Part shown: positions 15,189 through 21,180 of the stretch, piece after piece | Position numbering within the stretch: position 1 is the stretch's first letter | How the letters are laid out: every line of letters starts with the position of its first letter | From: RFPI01 sp964398195 | GTDB taxonomy: Bacteria > Pseudomonadota > Gammaproteobacteria > Burkholderiales > Methylophilaceae | Direction of reading: 5' to 3' | Assembly: GCA_964398195.1 (NCBI GenBank) | Contig: CAYNLW010000019.1 | Coordinates: forward strand, 1 to 21,180 | DNA length: 21,180 nucleotides | Translations under genes and position numbers: made by a program | Notes under the pieces: model-generated | What the model was told of the DNA's origin: nothing | What the model saw: the letters and a program-made list of their open reading frames with translations, nothing else | The model's database searches: none

Positions 15189-15262
15189 TAAATATTTATC
15201 TTAGGAATACTTTGGTATGCAAGATTGACAAGGATTGTGGGGTTTTTGCCATTACAGGATTT

Positions 15263-15339
15263 TGGTAGGCACGATTGGATTCGAACCAACGACCTCTTCC
15301 ATGTCAAGGAAGCGCTCTAACCAACTGAGCTACGCGCCT
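15263..15339 (-). tRNA. tRNA-Val (anticodon GAC)
   Basis: The 77-nt reverse-strand sequence makes a complete cloverleaf: acceptor AGGCGCG/CGTGCCT, D-arm GCTC/GAGC, anticodon stem CTTCC/GGAAG around loop TTGACAT, and T-arm GTTGG/CCAAT around TTCGAAT. The discriminator A and CCA are encoded at the left end. The anticodon GAC is at 15303-15305, reading GUC/GUU valine codons. A good promoter lies upstream and no intrinsic terminator is obvious downstream. Confidence 0.97.
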
Positions 15340-15357
15340 AAATCGAAATGAGGCGCC

Positions 15358-15386
15358 ATTCTAAATGATGAGATTGCTGAACGCAA
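15358..15386 (-). promoter_or_regulatory. Sigma-70 promoter of tRNA-Val
   Basis: On the leftward strand the -35 TTGCGT (plus strand 15381-15386) and -10 TAGAAT (15358-15363) are separated by exactly 17 nt. A GC-rich discriminator GGCGCC follows, typical of stable-RNA promoters. The -10 is about 19 nt from the mature tRNA 5' end. Confidence 0.65.
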
Positions 15387-15481
15387 TCTAAGATTGGGCT
15401 GGATAAAATACTAGCTGAATTGCGCTAATGCTGCCTTGCAATGTGGTATTCAAGTTACCGCTAGATTGGTCTGAATAATAG

Positions 15482-16285
15482 CTATTGATCTGGCAGTTGA
15501 AAGCATTGTTGATTCACCGCTGCGATAAAACTAGGATTCAAAATCTTAGCTGGGTTGCCATACTGCAAAGGCTGACCTTGCAGATCTACCACCACCCCAC
15601 CAGCCTGCTCCAACACCGCTTGCGCGGCGGCTGTATCCCACAGCGAGGTAGGGCCAAAACGCGGATAAATATCCGCCTCGCCTTCAGCAATCTTGCACAG
15701 CTTAAATGAGCTACCCATAGGGATAGTCACTGGGGGCACACCATCTGGGCTCACAAATTGTTGCAGAAATTGGCTAGTGTTTTCATCTAGATGCGAGCGA
15801 CTGACCATGACTCTGACGGGCTGCTGACATGGCTGCGCTTGAATGGGCTTGCGGGGTGCTGGCAAGGATTTAAAGGCGCCTAAGCCCTGTGCGGCTGAAT
15901 ACATTTGCTGCATAGCCGGCGCATAGACCACGCCTAATACCGCCCGCCCCTGTTGGATTAGCGCGATATTGACGGTGAACTCGCCGTTCTTTTTGATAAA
16001 TTCTTTTGTGCCATCTAAGGGGTCAACTAAAAAATATTCTTGCAGTGGTGCGTTGCCATCAAAGAACTCACTCGACTCCTCAGATAGCACGCTGATATGC
16101 GGGTAGTGCTGGCGCAATTGCTGCACGATATAGGCGCTGGCCTGAGTATCTGCTTCGGTGAGCGGGGAATGGTCAGTTTTAACATCTACCGCAAAATCTT
16201 TTTGATAGATGTGCATAATGATATCGCCAGCCGCCAAGGCAATCTGTTCTATCTGTTGCAATAAAGCCTGCGTTAACGCGATCAT
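15482..16285 (-). CDS. cysQ: 3'(2'),5'-bisphosphate nucleotidase CysQ
   Basis: Mg-dependent, Li-sensitive-type phosphatase that removes the 3'-phosphate of PAP (and PAPS), recycling the by-product of sulfate activation to AMP. The 267-residue product has the inositol-monophosphatase-superfamily motifs: DHSPLTEADTQAS at 38-50, LSEES with Glu70, the metal-binding VDPLDGTKEF with Asp88 and Asp91, and the C-terminal WDTAAAQAVLEQAGG with Asp217. Length is normal and no signal peptide is seen. It lies 35 nt downstream of cysC on the same strand, so the two probably share a transcript, pairing PAPS synthesis with PAP disposal. Confidence 0.93.
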   Translation of the reverse strand: MIALTQALLQQIEQIALAAGDIIMHIYQKDFAVDVKTDHSPLTEADTQASAYIVQQLRQHYPHISVLSEESSEFFDGNAPLQEYFLVDPLDGTKEFIKKNGEFTVNIALIQQGRAVLGVVYAPAMQQMYSAAQGLGAFKSLPAPRKPIQAQPCQQPVRVMVSRSHLDENTSQFLQQFVSPDGVPPVTIPMGSSFKLCKIAEGEADIYPRFGPTSLWDTAAAQAVLEQAGGVVVDLQGQPLQYGNPAKILNPSFIAAVNQQCFQLPDQ

Positions 16286-16320
16286 AAAAGATTACCTAGA
16301 TTTAAATCAGCTTAGCGCGA

Positions 16321-16899
16321 TTAAGCCAAAGCCAAATCAAGCAAAATCTGTGTTGCCTCTGCGATACTTAATTGCGAAGTATCCAATGACAGCGCTGGAT
16401 TAGGCGGTGGCTCATAAGGTGAACCAATGCCAGTAAAGTCTGGGATTTGACCAGCTCTGGCTTTTTTATACAAACCTTTAGGATCGCGCTGCTCGCAGGT
16501 ATTCATGGCAGTACTCACATACACTTCACGATAAAACTCATCACCTATAATATCAGCTGCCATCTGGCGAACTTGGATATACGGTGAAATAAAAGCAGTG
16601 ATGACTATCAGGCCAGCATCATTCATCAGCTTGGCGACTTCGGCAATACGACGAATATTTTCTGTGCGGTCTTGATGCGAAAAAGTTAAATTATTACTTA
16701 AGCCATGGCGAATATTATCGCCATCTAATACATAGCAAAGTTGCCCTTGACGGATTAAGGCTTCTTCCAAAGCATAAGCCAAAGTGGATTTGCCAGAGGC
16801 GCTTAATCCAGTGAGCCATATTGTTTTGGGATTTTGTTGCAGTATAGACCTACGGTCATTTAAACTGACTCGACCGTGCTGATAAACAATATTGGACAT
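16321..16899 (-). CDS. cysC: Adenylyl-sulfate kinase CysC
   Basis: Phosphorylates APS to PAPS with ATP, in the cytosol. The 192-residue stand-alone kinase has the P-loop GLSASGKST at 31-39, LDGDNIRHGLSNNL at 58-71, DRTENIRRIAEVAKL at 77-91, FISPY at 103-107, and the lid segment RDPKGLYKKARAGQIPDFTGI at 138-158 followed by SPYEPPPNP. No ATP sulfurylase domain or cysD/cysN gene is visible, so it is not the bifunctional CysNC form. Many betaproteobacteria reduce APS directly, so this PAPS may serve sulfation rather than assimilation; that is inference. It is divergent from the PLP decarboxylase gene across a 73-nt AT-rich gap that must contain both promoters. Confidence 0.95.
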   Translation of the reverse strand: MSNIVYQHGRVSLNDRRSILQQNPKTIWLTGLSASGKSTLAYALEEALIRQGQLCYVLDGDNIRHGLSNNLTFSHQDRTENIRRIAEVAKLMNDAGLIVITAFISPYIQVRQMAADIIGDEFYREVYVSTAMNTCEQRDPKGLYKKARAGQIPDFTGIGSPYEPPPNPALSLDTSQLSIAEATQILLDLALA

Positions 16900-16972
16900 T
16901 GAAAAGATTTTAAATTAATTAACTTTCATATTTTAAAAGTAATTCTAAAAAATAAAAGGCTTATTTATTACC

Positions 16973-18421
16973 ATGACTAATTTTGATAATAATTTTAAAG
17001 AACTTTTCAATACTGAAGAATTTGAACAGCTAGGTCAGCAAATTCTGCATTTGCTGGCGCAACATATTAAGCAAAATACCCAGCAGGCAGCGCCAGTATT
17101 GCATTACCAAAGCGCGCCAGAATTAGCGCAACAATACCATCAAGCCTTGCCAACACAGCCCATGCTAGACGCCCCAGCCTTGCTGAATCAGCTACAGAAA
17201 ATGGTGCTACAGCAATCATTGCATATCCACCACCCCCATAACTTTGGTCATCAAGTAGCCACGCCTTTGTTGATTCCTGCCTTATTTGATTTGGTGGCGG
17301 CGGTGACTAATCAGGCGATGGCGATTTATGAGACTGGGCCTAGCGCTACGATGATAGAGCGGCAGGTGATCGCTTGGTTGTGTGGTTTGGTGGATACGCA
17401 GCAATGGCAGCAGGGTGATGGGGTATTGACCTCGGGGGGTGCGCAAGCCAATTTGACTGCTTTGTTGGCGGCGCGCCAAGCGTTTAGTTTGCGACAAGGC
17501 CAAGATATTTGGCGTGATGGCGTGGCGTGCCTTGCATCAAGCGTGATACTGGCTTCGCAAAATTGCCATTATTCGATTGCCAGAACCGCAGCCATTATGG
17601 GCTTGGGTACGCAGGCGGTGATTAAGATAGCCACTGATGCAATGGGGCGTATGCGCTTAGATCAGCTTGAGCAAGCGCTGATGCAATATGGCAAGCAAGT
17701 GATGGCGATAGTGGCGAATGCCGGTTGCACGCCCAGTGGCAGCATTGATGATTTGCAGGGGGTAGCAGATTTGGCAGAGCGCTATCAAGTTTGGCTGCAT
17801 GTAGATGGTGCGCATGGGGCTTCATTATTGCTCTCCGAGCAACTGCGTGGGCGCTTAAACGGCATCGCGCGCGCCGACTCTATGATCTGGGATGGGCATA
17901 AATTAGCCTATTTGCCAGCACCGGTATCAGCGGTGTTATTTAAACAGGCTGAACACAGTTATTTGGCCTTTTCGCAACAAGCCTCTTATCTGTTTGATGA
18001 ACAAAATCCCGATAAAGCCTTTGACCAAAGCCAGCGCACCCTAGAGTGCACCAAGCGCATGATGGGCTTGAAATTGTGGGTAGCGTTTCAGTTATATGGT
18101 ACGCAACAATTAGGCGCCTTGGTCGAGCATGTTTGTCAGTCGGCTATGCAAATGGCGCAGGCGATCCAGCAGCGCCAACAGTTTGAATTATTGATGACAC
18201 CGCAAACCAATATCGTGGTGTTTCGCTATCGCCCGTTTAGCGACCAAGCACAGCTGAGAAAACGGCTGGTACATACTGGGCAATTTCATCTTACCCAAGT
18301 GGAGATTGCCGGTCAGATATGGTTGCGAACTACTTTGATGAATCCACTCACTGAGCTTAGCCATATGCAGGCTTTGTTAGATGCCATTCAACAAGCAGCA
18401 CTAGCGTTAGCTAATGAATAG
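16973..18421 (+). CDS. Group II PLP-dependent decarboxylase (substrate unknown)
   Basis: 482-residue member of the glutamate/diaminobutyrate/aromatic amino acid decarboxylase family (pyridoxal_deC). Visible features are HNFGHQVATPLL at 89-100, YETGPSATMIERQVIAWL at 119-136, LTSGGAQANLTALLAARQA at 152-170, the cofactor-stacking His199 (SQNCHYS), Asp278 (HVDGAHGAS) binding the pyridine nitrogen, and the Schiff-base Lys310 in WDGHK. Overall it resembles L-2,4-diaminobutyrate decarboxylase-type proteins more than classic glutamate decarboxylase. Aspartate or cysteine-sulfinate decarboxylase are alternatives I cannot exclude. The ribosome-binding site is poor (AAAAGG about 12 nt upstream). Its 3' end overlaps the convergent SDR gene by 34 bp. 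Confidence 0.88.
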   Translation: MTNFDNNFKELFNTEEFEQLGQQILHLLAQHIKQNTQQAAPVLHYQSAPELAQQYHQALPTQPMLDAPALLNQLQKMVLQQSLHIHHPHNFGHQVATPLLIPALFDLVAAVTNQAMAIYETGPSATMIERQVIAWLCGLVDTQQWQQGDGVLTSGGAQANLTALLAARQAFSLRQGQDIWRDGVACLASSVILASQNCHYSIARTAAIMGLGTQAVIKIATDAMGRMRLDQLEQALMQYGKQVMAIVANAGCTPSGSIDDLQGVADLAERYQVWLHVDGAHGASLLLSEQLRGRLNGIARADSMIWDGHKLAYLPAPVSAVLFKQAEHSYLAFSQQASYLFDEQNPDKAFDQSQRTLECTKRMMGLKLWVAFQLYGTQQLGALVEHVCQSAMQMAQAIQQRQQFELLMTPQTNIVVFRYRPFSDQAQLRKRLVHTGQFHLTQVEIAGQIWLRTTLMNPLTELSHMQALLDAIQQAALALANE

Positions 18422-19242
18422 CCACCACTTCGATAATTGGGGTAACGCAGCTGATAGCCGCTTTGACGCAGCCGTTGATTGCTAAAAAATCGCCCGCTAA
18501 CCGGCACATCATGTGCTGGCACTGCCACCCCTAATTGTGTAGCGAAATAAGCCAATACTTGATGCATAGGCGCCGGTTCATCATCGCTGACGATATACAT
18601 AGACTGCACAGGCTTTCCTTGCAGATACGCTTGCATTAAATGCACGATAAAGCCAGCCGCATCATCGCGGTGGATACGATTAGTCCATTTATTTTCTGCT
18701 GGCCATAAAGCGGGATTGGCTGCCCACTGCAACAGTCGATTGCGCCCAGGGCCGTAAATGCCGGTTAAACGCAACACCATGGCGTGTGGGTAATGTTGTA
18801 ATAGCTGCTCCGCTTGCAGCAGACGTTGACCGCCAAAATCGGCGTTTAGCGGCGGGCTAGTTTCATCTAAAGCTTGTTGGCTATCTTGCCCATACATACG
18901 GGTGCTAGACACAAACATCATCAATGGCGGCTGCGCCATCTGTTGGCAAAGCTGTATGCAATGTTGCAAACCTAACACATATTGTTGATAGTAATTGGCG
19001 TCGCTTTGCTCAGTGGCTGCCACGCAATACAACAGGATTTTGGCTTGCGTTTGCGCAATGATGGCCAAGCTCGCGGGCTGAGTAATATCGGCGCTAGCAT
19101 ATAAAAAACTGGCGCCAGCCAAAGCTGGTTGCGGCGGAGCATGGCGGCGCAAGCCTAACACCGATAACTGGGCTGACTGCAGCAACTGTGCCACTGCACT
19201 GCCTAAGTCACCGCAGCCTACGATGACCACATCGGCATTCAC
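18388..19242 (-). CDS. SDR-family NAD(P)-binding epimerase-like protein (YeeZ-like)
   Basis: Extended short-chain dehydrogenase-like protein of 284 residues with an N-terminal Rossmann motif VVIVGCGDLGSAVAQLL (dinucleotide-binding GxGxxG), VSSTRMYGQ with the family's Ser/Thr and Tyr, and LRLTGIYGPGRNRLL. The residue four after that Tyr is Ser rather than the Lys of classical YxxxK, so catalysis may be atypical or absent. GTG 19242 is preferred: it overlaps the Nudix stop as GTGA, has GGAG 8 nt upstream, and puts the Rossmann strand at the N-terminus. The longer in-frame ATG starts at 19266 and 19353 lie inside the Nudix gene. Substrate unknown. Last gene of the nuoN-DUF2818-Nudix-SDR string. 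Confidence 0.82.
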   Translation of the reverse strand: MNADVVIVGCGDLGSAVAQLLQSAQLSVLGLRRHAPPQPALAGASFLYASADITQPASLAIIAQTQAKILLYCVAATEQSDANYYQQYVLGLQHCIQLCQQMAQPPLMMFVSSTRMYGQDSQQALDETSPPLNADFGGQRLLQAEQLLQHYPHAMVLRLTGIYGPGRNRLLQWAANPALWPAENKWTNRIHRDDAAGFIVHLMQAYLQGKPVQSMYIVSDDEPAPMHQVLAYFATQLGVAVPAHDVPVSGRFFSNQRLRQSGYQLRYPNYRSGGYSLANASAAC

Positions 19243-19835
19243 GCTGGCAGCTCCATGGCTTGCCATTGCCCAGCCAAATATTTTTCTAACCACAGCAAAG
19301 CGATAATAGTCTTGCCATCGCCAATCAAGCCTTGTTGAATAGCCGCTAGGCATTGCGCCACAGGCATAGAAAAAATTTGTAGATTCTCATCTAAATCACG
19401 TTGATGCTGCCCGGCAGTTAAACCGCGAGCCAGAAACATATAAATCGCTTCGGTGGAATAGCCTATGCAAGGGTATTGGAAGCCCAAATAAACCCACTCT
19501 TGCGCGCTATAACCGGTTTCTTCCAGCAGCTCGCGCTGACCGGTCAGCAACAGGGATTCACCAGGGTCTATTTTGCCGGCAGGCAATTCAATAAAAACTT
19601 GTTGCAGGGGATAACGAAATTGACGTTCTAATACCAAATCGCCATTGTCCAACAAAGGCAAAATAATCACTGCGCCGGGGTGCACGACAAACTCCCTATG
19701 CCCCTCACGACCGCTAGGCAAGCGGATTTGATCGCGTTGCACATAGATAGACTTGCCGCCGCTGATTTTTTCCGAACTGATGCAGGTTTCGACCAAGTCA
19801 GGGAAATCTTGATTATTCAGCTTGCTATTCGGCAT
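19239..19835 (-). CDS. Nudix hydrolase, ADP-ribose pyrophosphatase type
   Basis: 198-residue Nudix protein with a canonical Nudix box at 87-109: Gly87, Glu93, then after seven residues Arg101-Glu102-Leu, Glu105-Glu and Thr-Gly-Tyr. The flanks (REFVVHPGAVIILPLL, ERQFRYPLQQVFIELPAGK) match the ADP-ribose diphosphatase/NUDT5-like subgroup, which hydrolyses ADP-ribose and related nucleotide sugars to AMP and a sugar phosphate. It starts 3 nt after the DUF2818 stop and overlaps the SDR gene by GTGA. Lying behind the complex I operon, it may clear ADP-ribose or damaged NAD(H) products; that link is inference. It could be NudF or NudE-like in substrate choice. Confidence 0.92.
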   Translation of the reverse strand: MPNSKLNNQDFPDLVETCISSEKISGGKSIYVQRDQIRLPSGREGHREFVVHPGAVIILPLLDNGDLVLERQFRYPLQQVFIELPAGKIDPGESLLLTGQRELLEETGYSAQEWVYLGFQYPCIGYSTEAIYMFLARGLTAGQHQRDLDENLQIFSMPVAQCLAAIQQGLIGDGKTIIALLWLEKYLAGQWQAMELPA

Positions 19836-19838
19836 GGC

Positions 19839-20123
19839 TTATTTCCATAGATAACGCACGATAAAACCGGGCGCGGTAAACACCAATAACAAGCACACAG
19901 TAATGGCGTAAAACTCCCAATTCTGCGGCGCTAGCTGGCCTAAACTTTGCCACTCTGCGAAGCGCGCTAAGCCACCCAAAATAAAATACCAACACAGCAA
20001 TTCCAGCAAGCCCCAAGCCATGGTTTTGGCTTGCTTTAATGGCACGACAAAGAGAAAACGTGGGCTAAACCAAAGGCTATTAAGAATTAATAAAGCCAAC
20101 AGCACAATCAGCAATTGGGTCAT
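19839..20123 (-). CDS. DUF2818 family membrane protein
   Basis: 94-residue inner-membrane protein with three hydrophobic segments at about 3-20, 35-55 and 72-90; the middle part reads KTMAWGLLELLCWYFILGGLARFAE. It matches my memory of the DUF2818 family, which in betaproteobacteria sits directly after nuoN. It starts 8 nt after the nuoN stop and ends 3 nt before the Nudix start, so it is almost certainly in the nuo operon. The function is not known; an accessory or assembly role for complex I is suggested by position only. Confidence 0.88.
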   Translation of the reverse strand: MTQLLIVLLALLILNSLWFSPRFLFVVPLKQAKTMAWGLLELLCWYFILGGLARFAEWQSLGQLAPQNWEFYAITVCLLLVFTAPGFIVRYLWK

Positions 20124-20131
20124 ATAAGCCT

Positions 20132-21180
20132 CTATTGCAGGCTATGCGAAATGGCATAAGCAGATAAAGACATCAGTGATTGTGGCAGCAAGCCTATCAC
20201 CAACAAGGCTAAGGCATTGAGCGATAAGGCCAGCTTCATGGTAGAGGATGCTTGCAAAGCATGGCTATCTTTAGGCTCGTCGAAATACATCAGCTTGACG
20301 ATACGCAAATAATAGAACGCCCCGATGACCGCCATTAATACGGCAAAGATAACTACCCCGACAAAGCCTGCTTGCAGCGCCGCTTGCAGCACTGTGAATT
20401 TGGCATAAAAGCCCAAGGTAGGCGGCACACCAGCCATAGAGAACATGGTAATCAGCAGCATAAAAGCAAACCATGGGCTGCGTTGATTAAGGCCTTTTAA
20501 ATCATCTAACTGATCAGCCTCAAAGCCTTTGCGCGATAACAATAAAATCATGCCGAAAGCGGCTAATGACATCAGCACATAAGCGCTGATATAGAACATG
20601 GCCGAGGCAAAGCCATTCATGCTAGCGCTCATCAAACCAAACAGTAAAAAGCCGACATGGGAAATGGTGGAATAAGCCAACATGCGTTTAAGATTGGTCT
20701 GCGCGATTGCCGTCACATTACCGATGGCGATAGACAGCACCGCCATAATAAGCAACATATTTTGCCAATCCACCGCCAGCACATCCAAGCCCTGCCCTAG
20801 CAAGCGCACTACAAAGGCAAAGCCAGATAATTTGCTGACCGCACCGATAAATAGCGTGACTGCGGTGGGCGAGCCTTGATACACATCAGGCACCCACATT
20901 TGGAAAGGCACAGCGCCTAATTTAAAGGCGATACCAGCCACGATAAATACCAAGCCTAAAATCAATACCGAATGATGCTCACTTGATTCCATCAAGGCCG
21001 AGGAAATCTCGCGCAGATTGAGGCTACCTGTGGCGCCATACAACATAGACATGCCGTATAACAACATGCCTGAAGCCAAAGCCCCCAGCACAAAATATTT
21101 CATGGCCGCTTCACTGGCGCGCGCGTTGTCTCTATCCATCGCCACTAGCGCATACAAGCTTAAGGAAAGCAATTCCAAGC
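20132..21180 (-). CDS. nuoN: NADH-quinone oxidoreductase subunit N, partial (5' end beyond the window)
   Basis: Proton-pumping antiporter-like membrane subunit of respiratory complex I. The visible 349 residues lack roughly the first 130 of a usual length of about 480. They contain LELLSLSLYALVAM, FKLGAVPFQMWVPDVYQGSPTAVTLFIGAVSKLSG with its conserved pumping-channel Lys, NLKRMLAYSTISHVGFLLFGL, and many membrane helices through the C-terminus (AYAISHSLQ). The reading frame is open to the right edge, so the apparent start at 21178 (TTG) is only the boundary. Other nuo genes should lie upstream, beyond position 21180. Confidence 0.97.
   Translation of the reverse strand, partial: LELLSLSLYALVAMDRDNARASEAAMKYFVLGALASGMLLYGMSMLYGATGSLNLREISSALMESSEHHSVLILGLVFIVAGIAFKLGAVPFQMWVPDVYQGSPTAVTLFIGAVSKLSGFAFVVRLLGQGLDVLAVDWQNMLLIMAVLSIAIGNVTAIAQTNLKRMLAYSTISHVGFLLFGLMSASMNGFASAMFYISAYVLMSLAAFGMILLLSRKGFEADQLDDLKGLNQRSPWFAFMLLITMFSMAGVPPTLGFYAKFTVLQAALQAGFVGVVIFAVLMAVIGAFYYLRIVKLMYFDEPKDSHALQASSTMKLALSLNALALLVIGLLPQSLMSLSAYAISHSLQ

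Noticed and set aside
15111..15262. Missing toxin gene upstream of the antitoxin
   Set aside because: About 150 AT-rich bases with no ORF of toxin size on either strand before tRNA-Val.
19266..19353. Longer starts for the SDR gene
   Set aside because: They fall within the Nudix coding sequence and add a tail before the Rossmann strand. GTG 19242 has GGAG and a GTGA overlap.

Overview
The window looks like chromosomal DNA of a betaproteobacterium with moderate GC. The closest guess, held loosely, is the Nitrosomonadales/Methylophilaceae. The evidence is three conserved neighbourhoods: thrS-infC-rpmI-rplT-pheS-pheT-ihfA-merR followed by tRNA-Pro; the end of the nuo (complex I) operon followed by a DUF2818 gene and a Nudix gene; and an Anbu-protease operon. 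I see no insertion sequence, prophage or CRISPR array.

Layout. Positions 1-205 are a very AT-rich stretch with clustered DnaA-box-like 9-mers, resembling an origin or a DnaA-controlled region. Positions 258-2059 (+) hold mtnA and a FucA-like class II aldolase overlapping by ATGA, probably a methylthioribose/5-deoxypentose salvage branch (DHAP shunt). Positions 2122-6114 (-) hold a compact four-gene operon, in transcription order: circularly permuted ATP-grasp, alpha-E protein, transglutaminase-like protease, Anbu proteasome-like peptidase. It looks like a peptide synthesis/hydrolysis system of unknown product and is the most intriguing unit here. Positions 6115-6453 are non-coding with several short inverted repeats. 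Positions 6454-6837 (+) encode an unrecognised small membrane protein, followed by a 15-bp hairpin. Positions 6932-7008 (-) are tRNA-Pro(GGG).

Positions 7102-14678 (-) are the translation cluster, ending in ihfA and an overlapping merR-type gene. infC starts with AUA. Intrinsic terminators sit directly before the start codons of both thrS and pheS, which suggests read-through or attenuation control. Positions 14811-15110 (-) hold an orphan HI1420-type antitoxin gene without a toxin. Positions 15263-15339 (-) are tRNA-Val(GAC) with a recognisable promoter. Positions 15482-16899 (-) are cysC and cysQ, which make PAPS and recycle PAP. Position 16973 onward (+) is a group II PLP decarboxylase, whose 3' end overlaps that of a convergent SDR gene. 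The SDR, Nudix and DUF2818 genes form a tight cascade behind nuoN (-), which runs off the right edge.

How the genes work together: most of the window is housekeeping (tRNA charging, initiation, ribosome assembly, nucleoid protein, respiration). Accessory metabolism is the mtnA/aldolase pair, the Anbu operon, cysC/cysQ and the PLP decarboxylase. All functions are inferred from recognised motifs and gene order.
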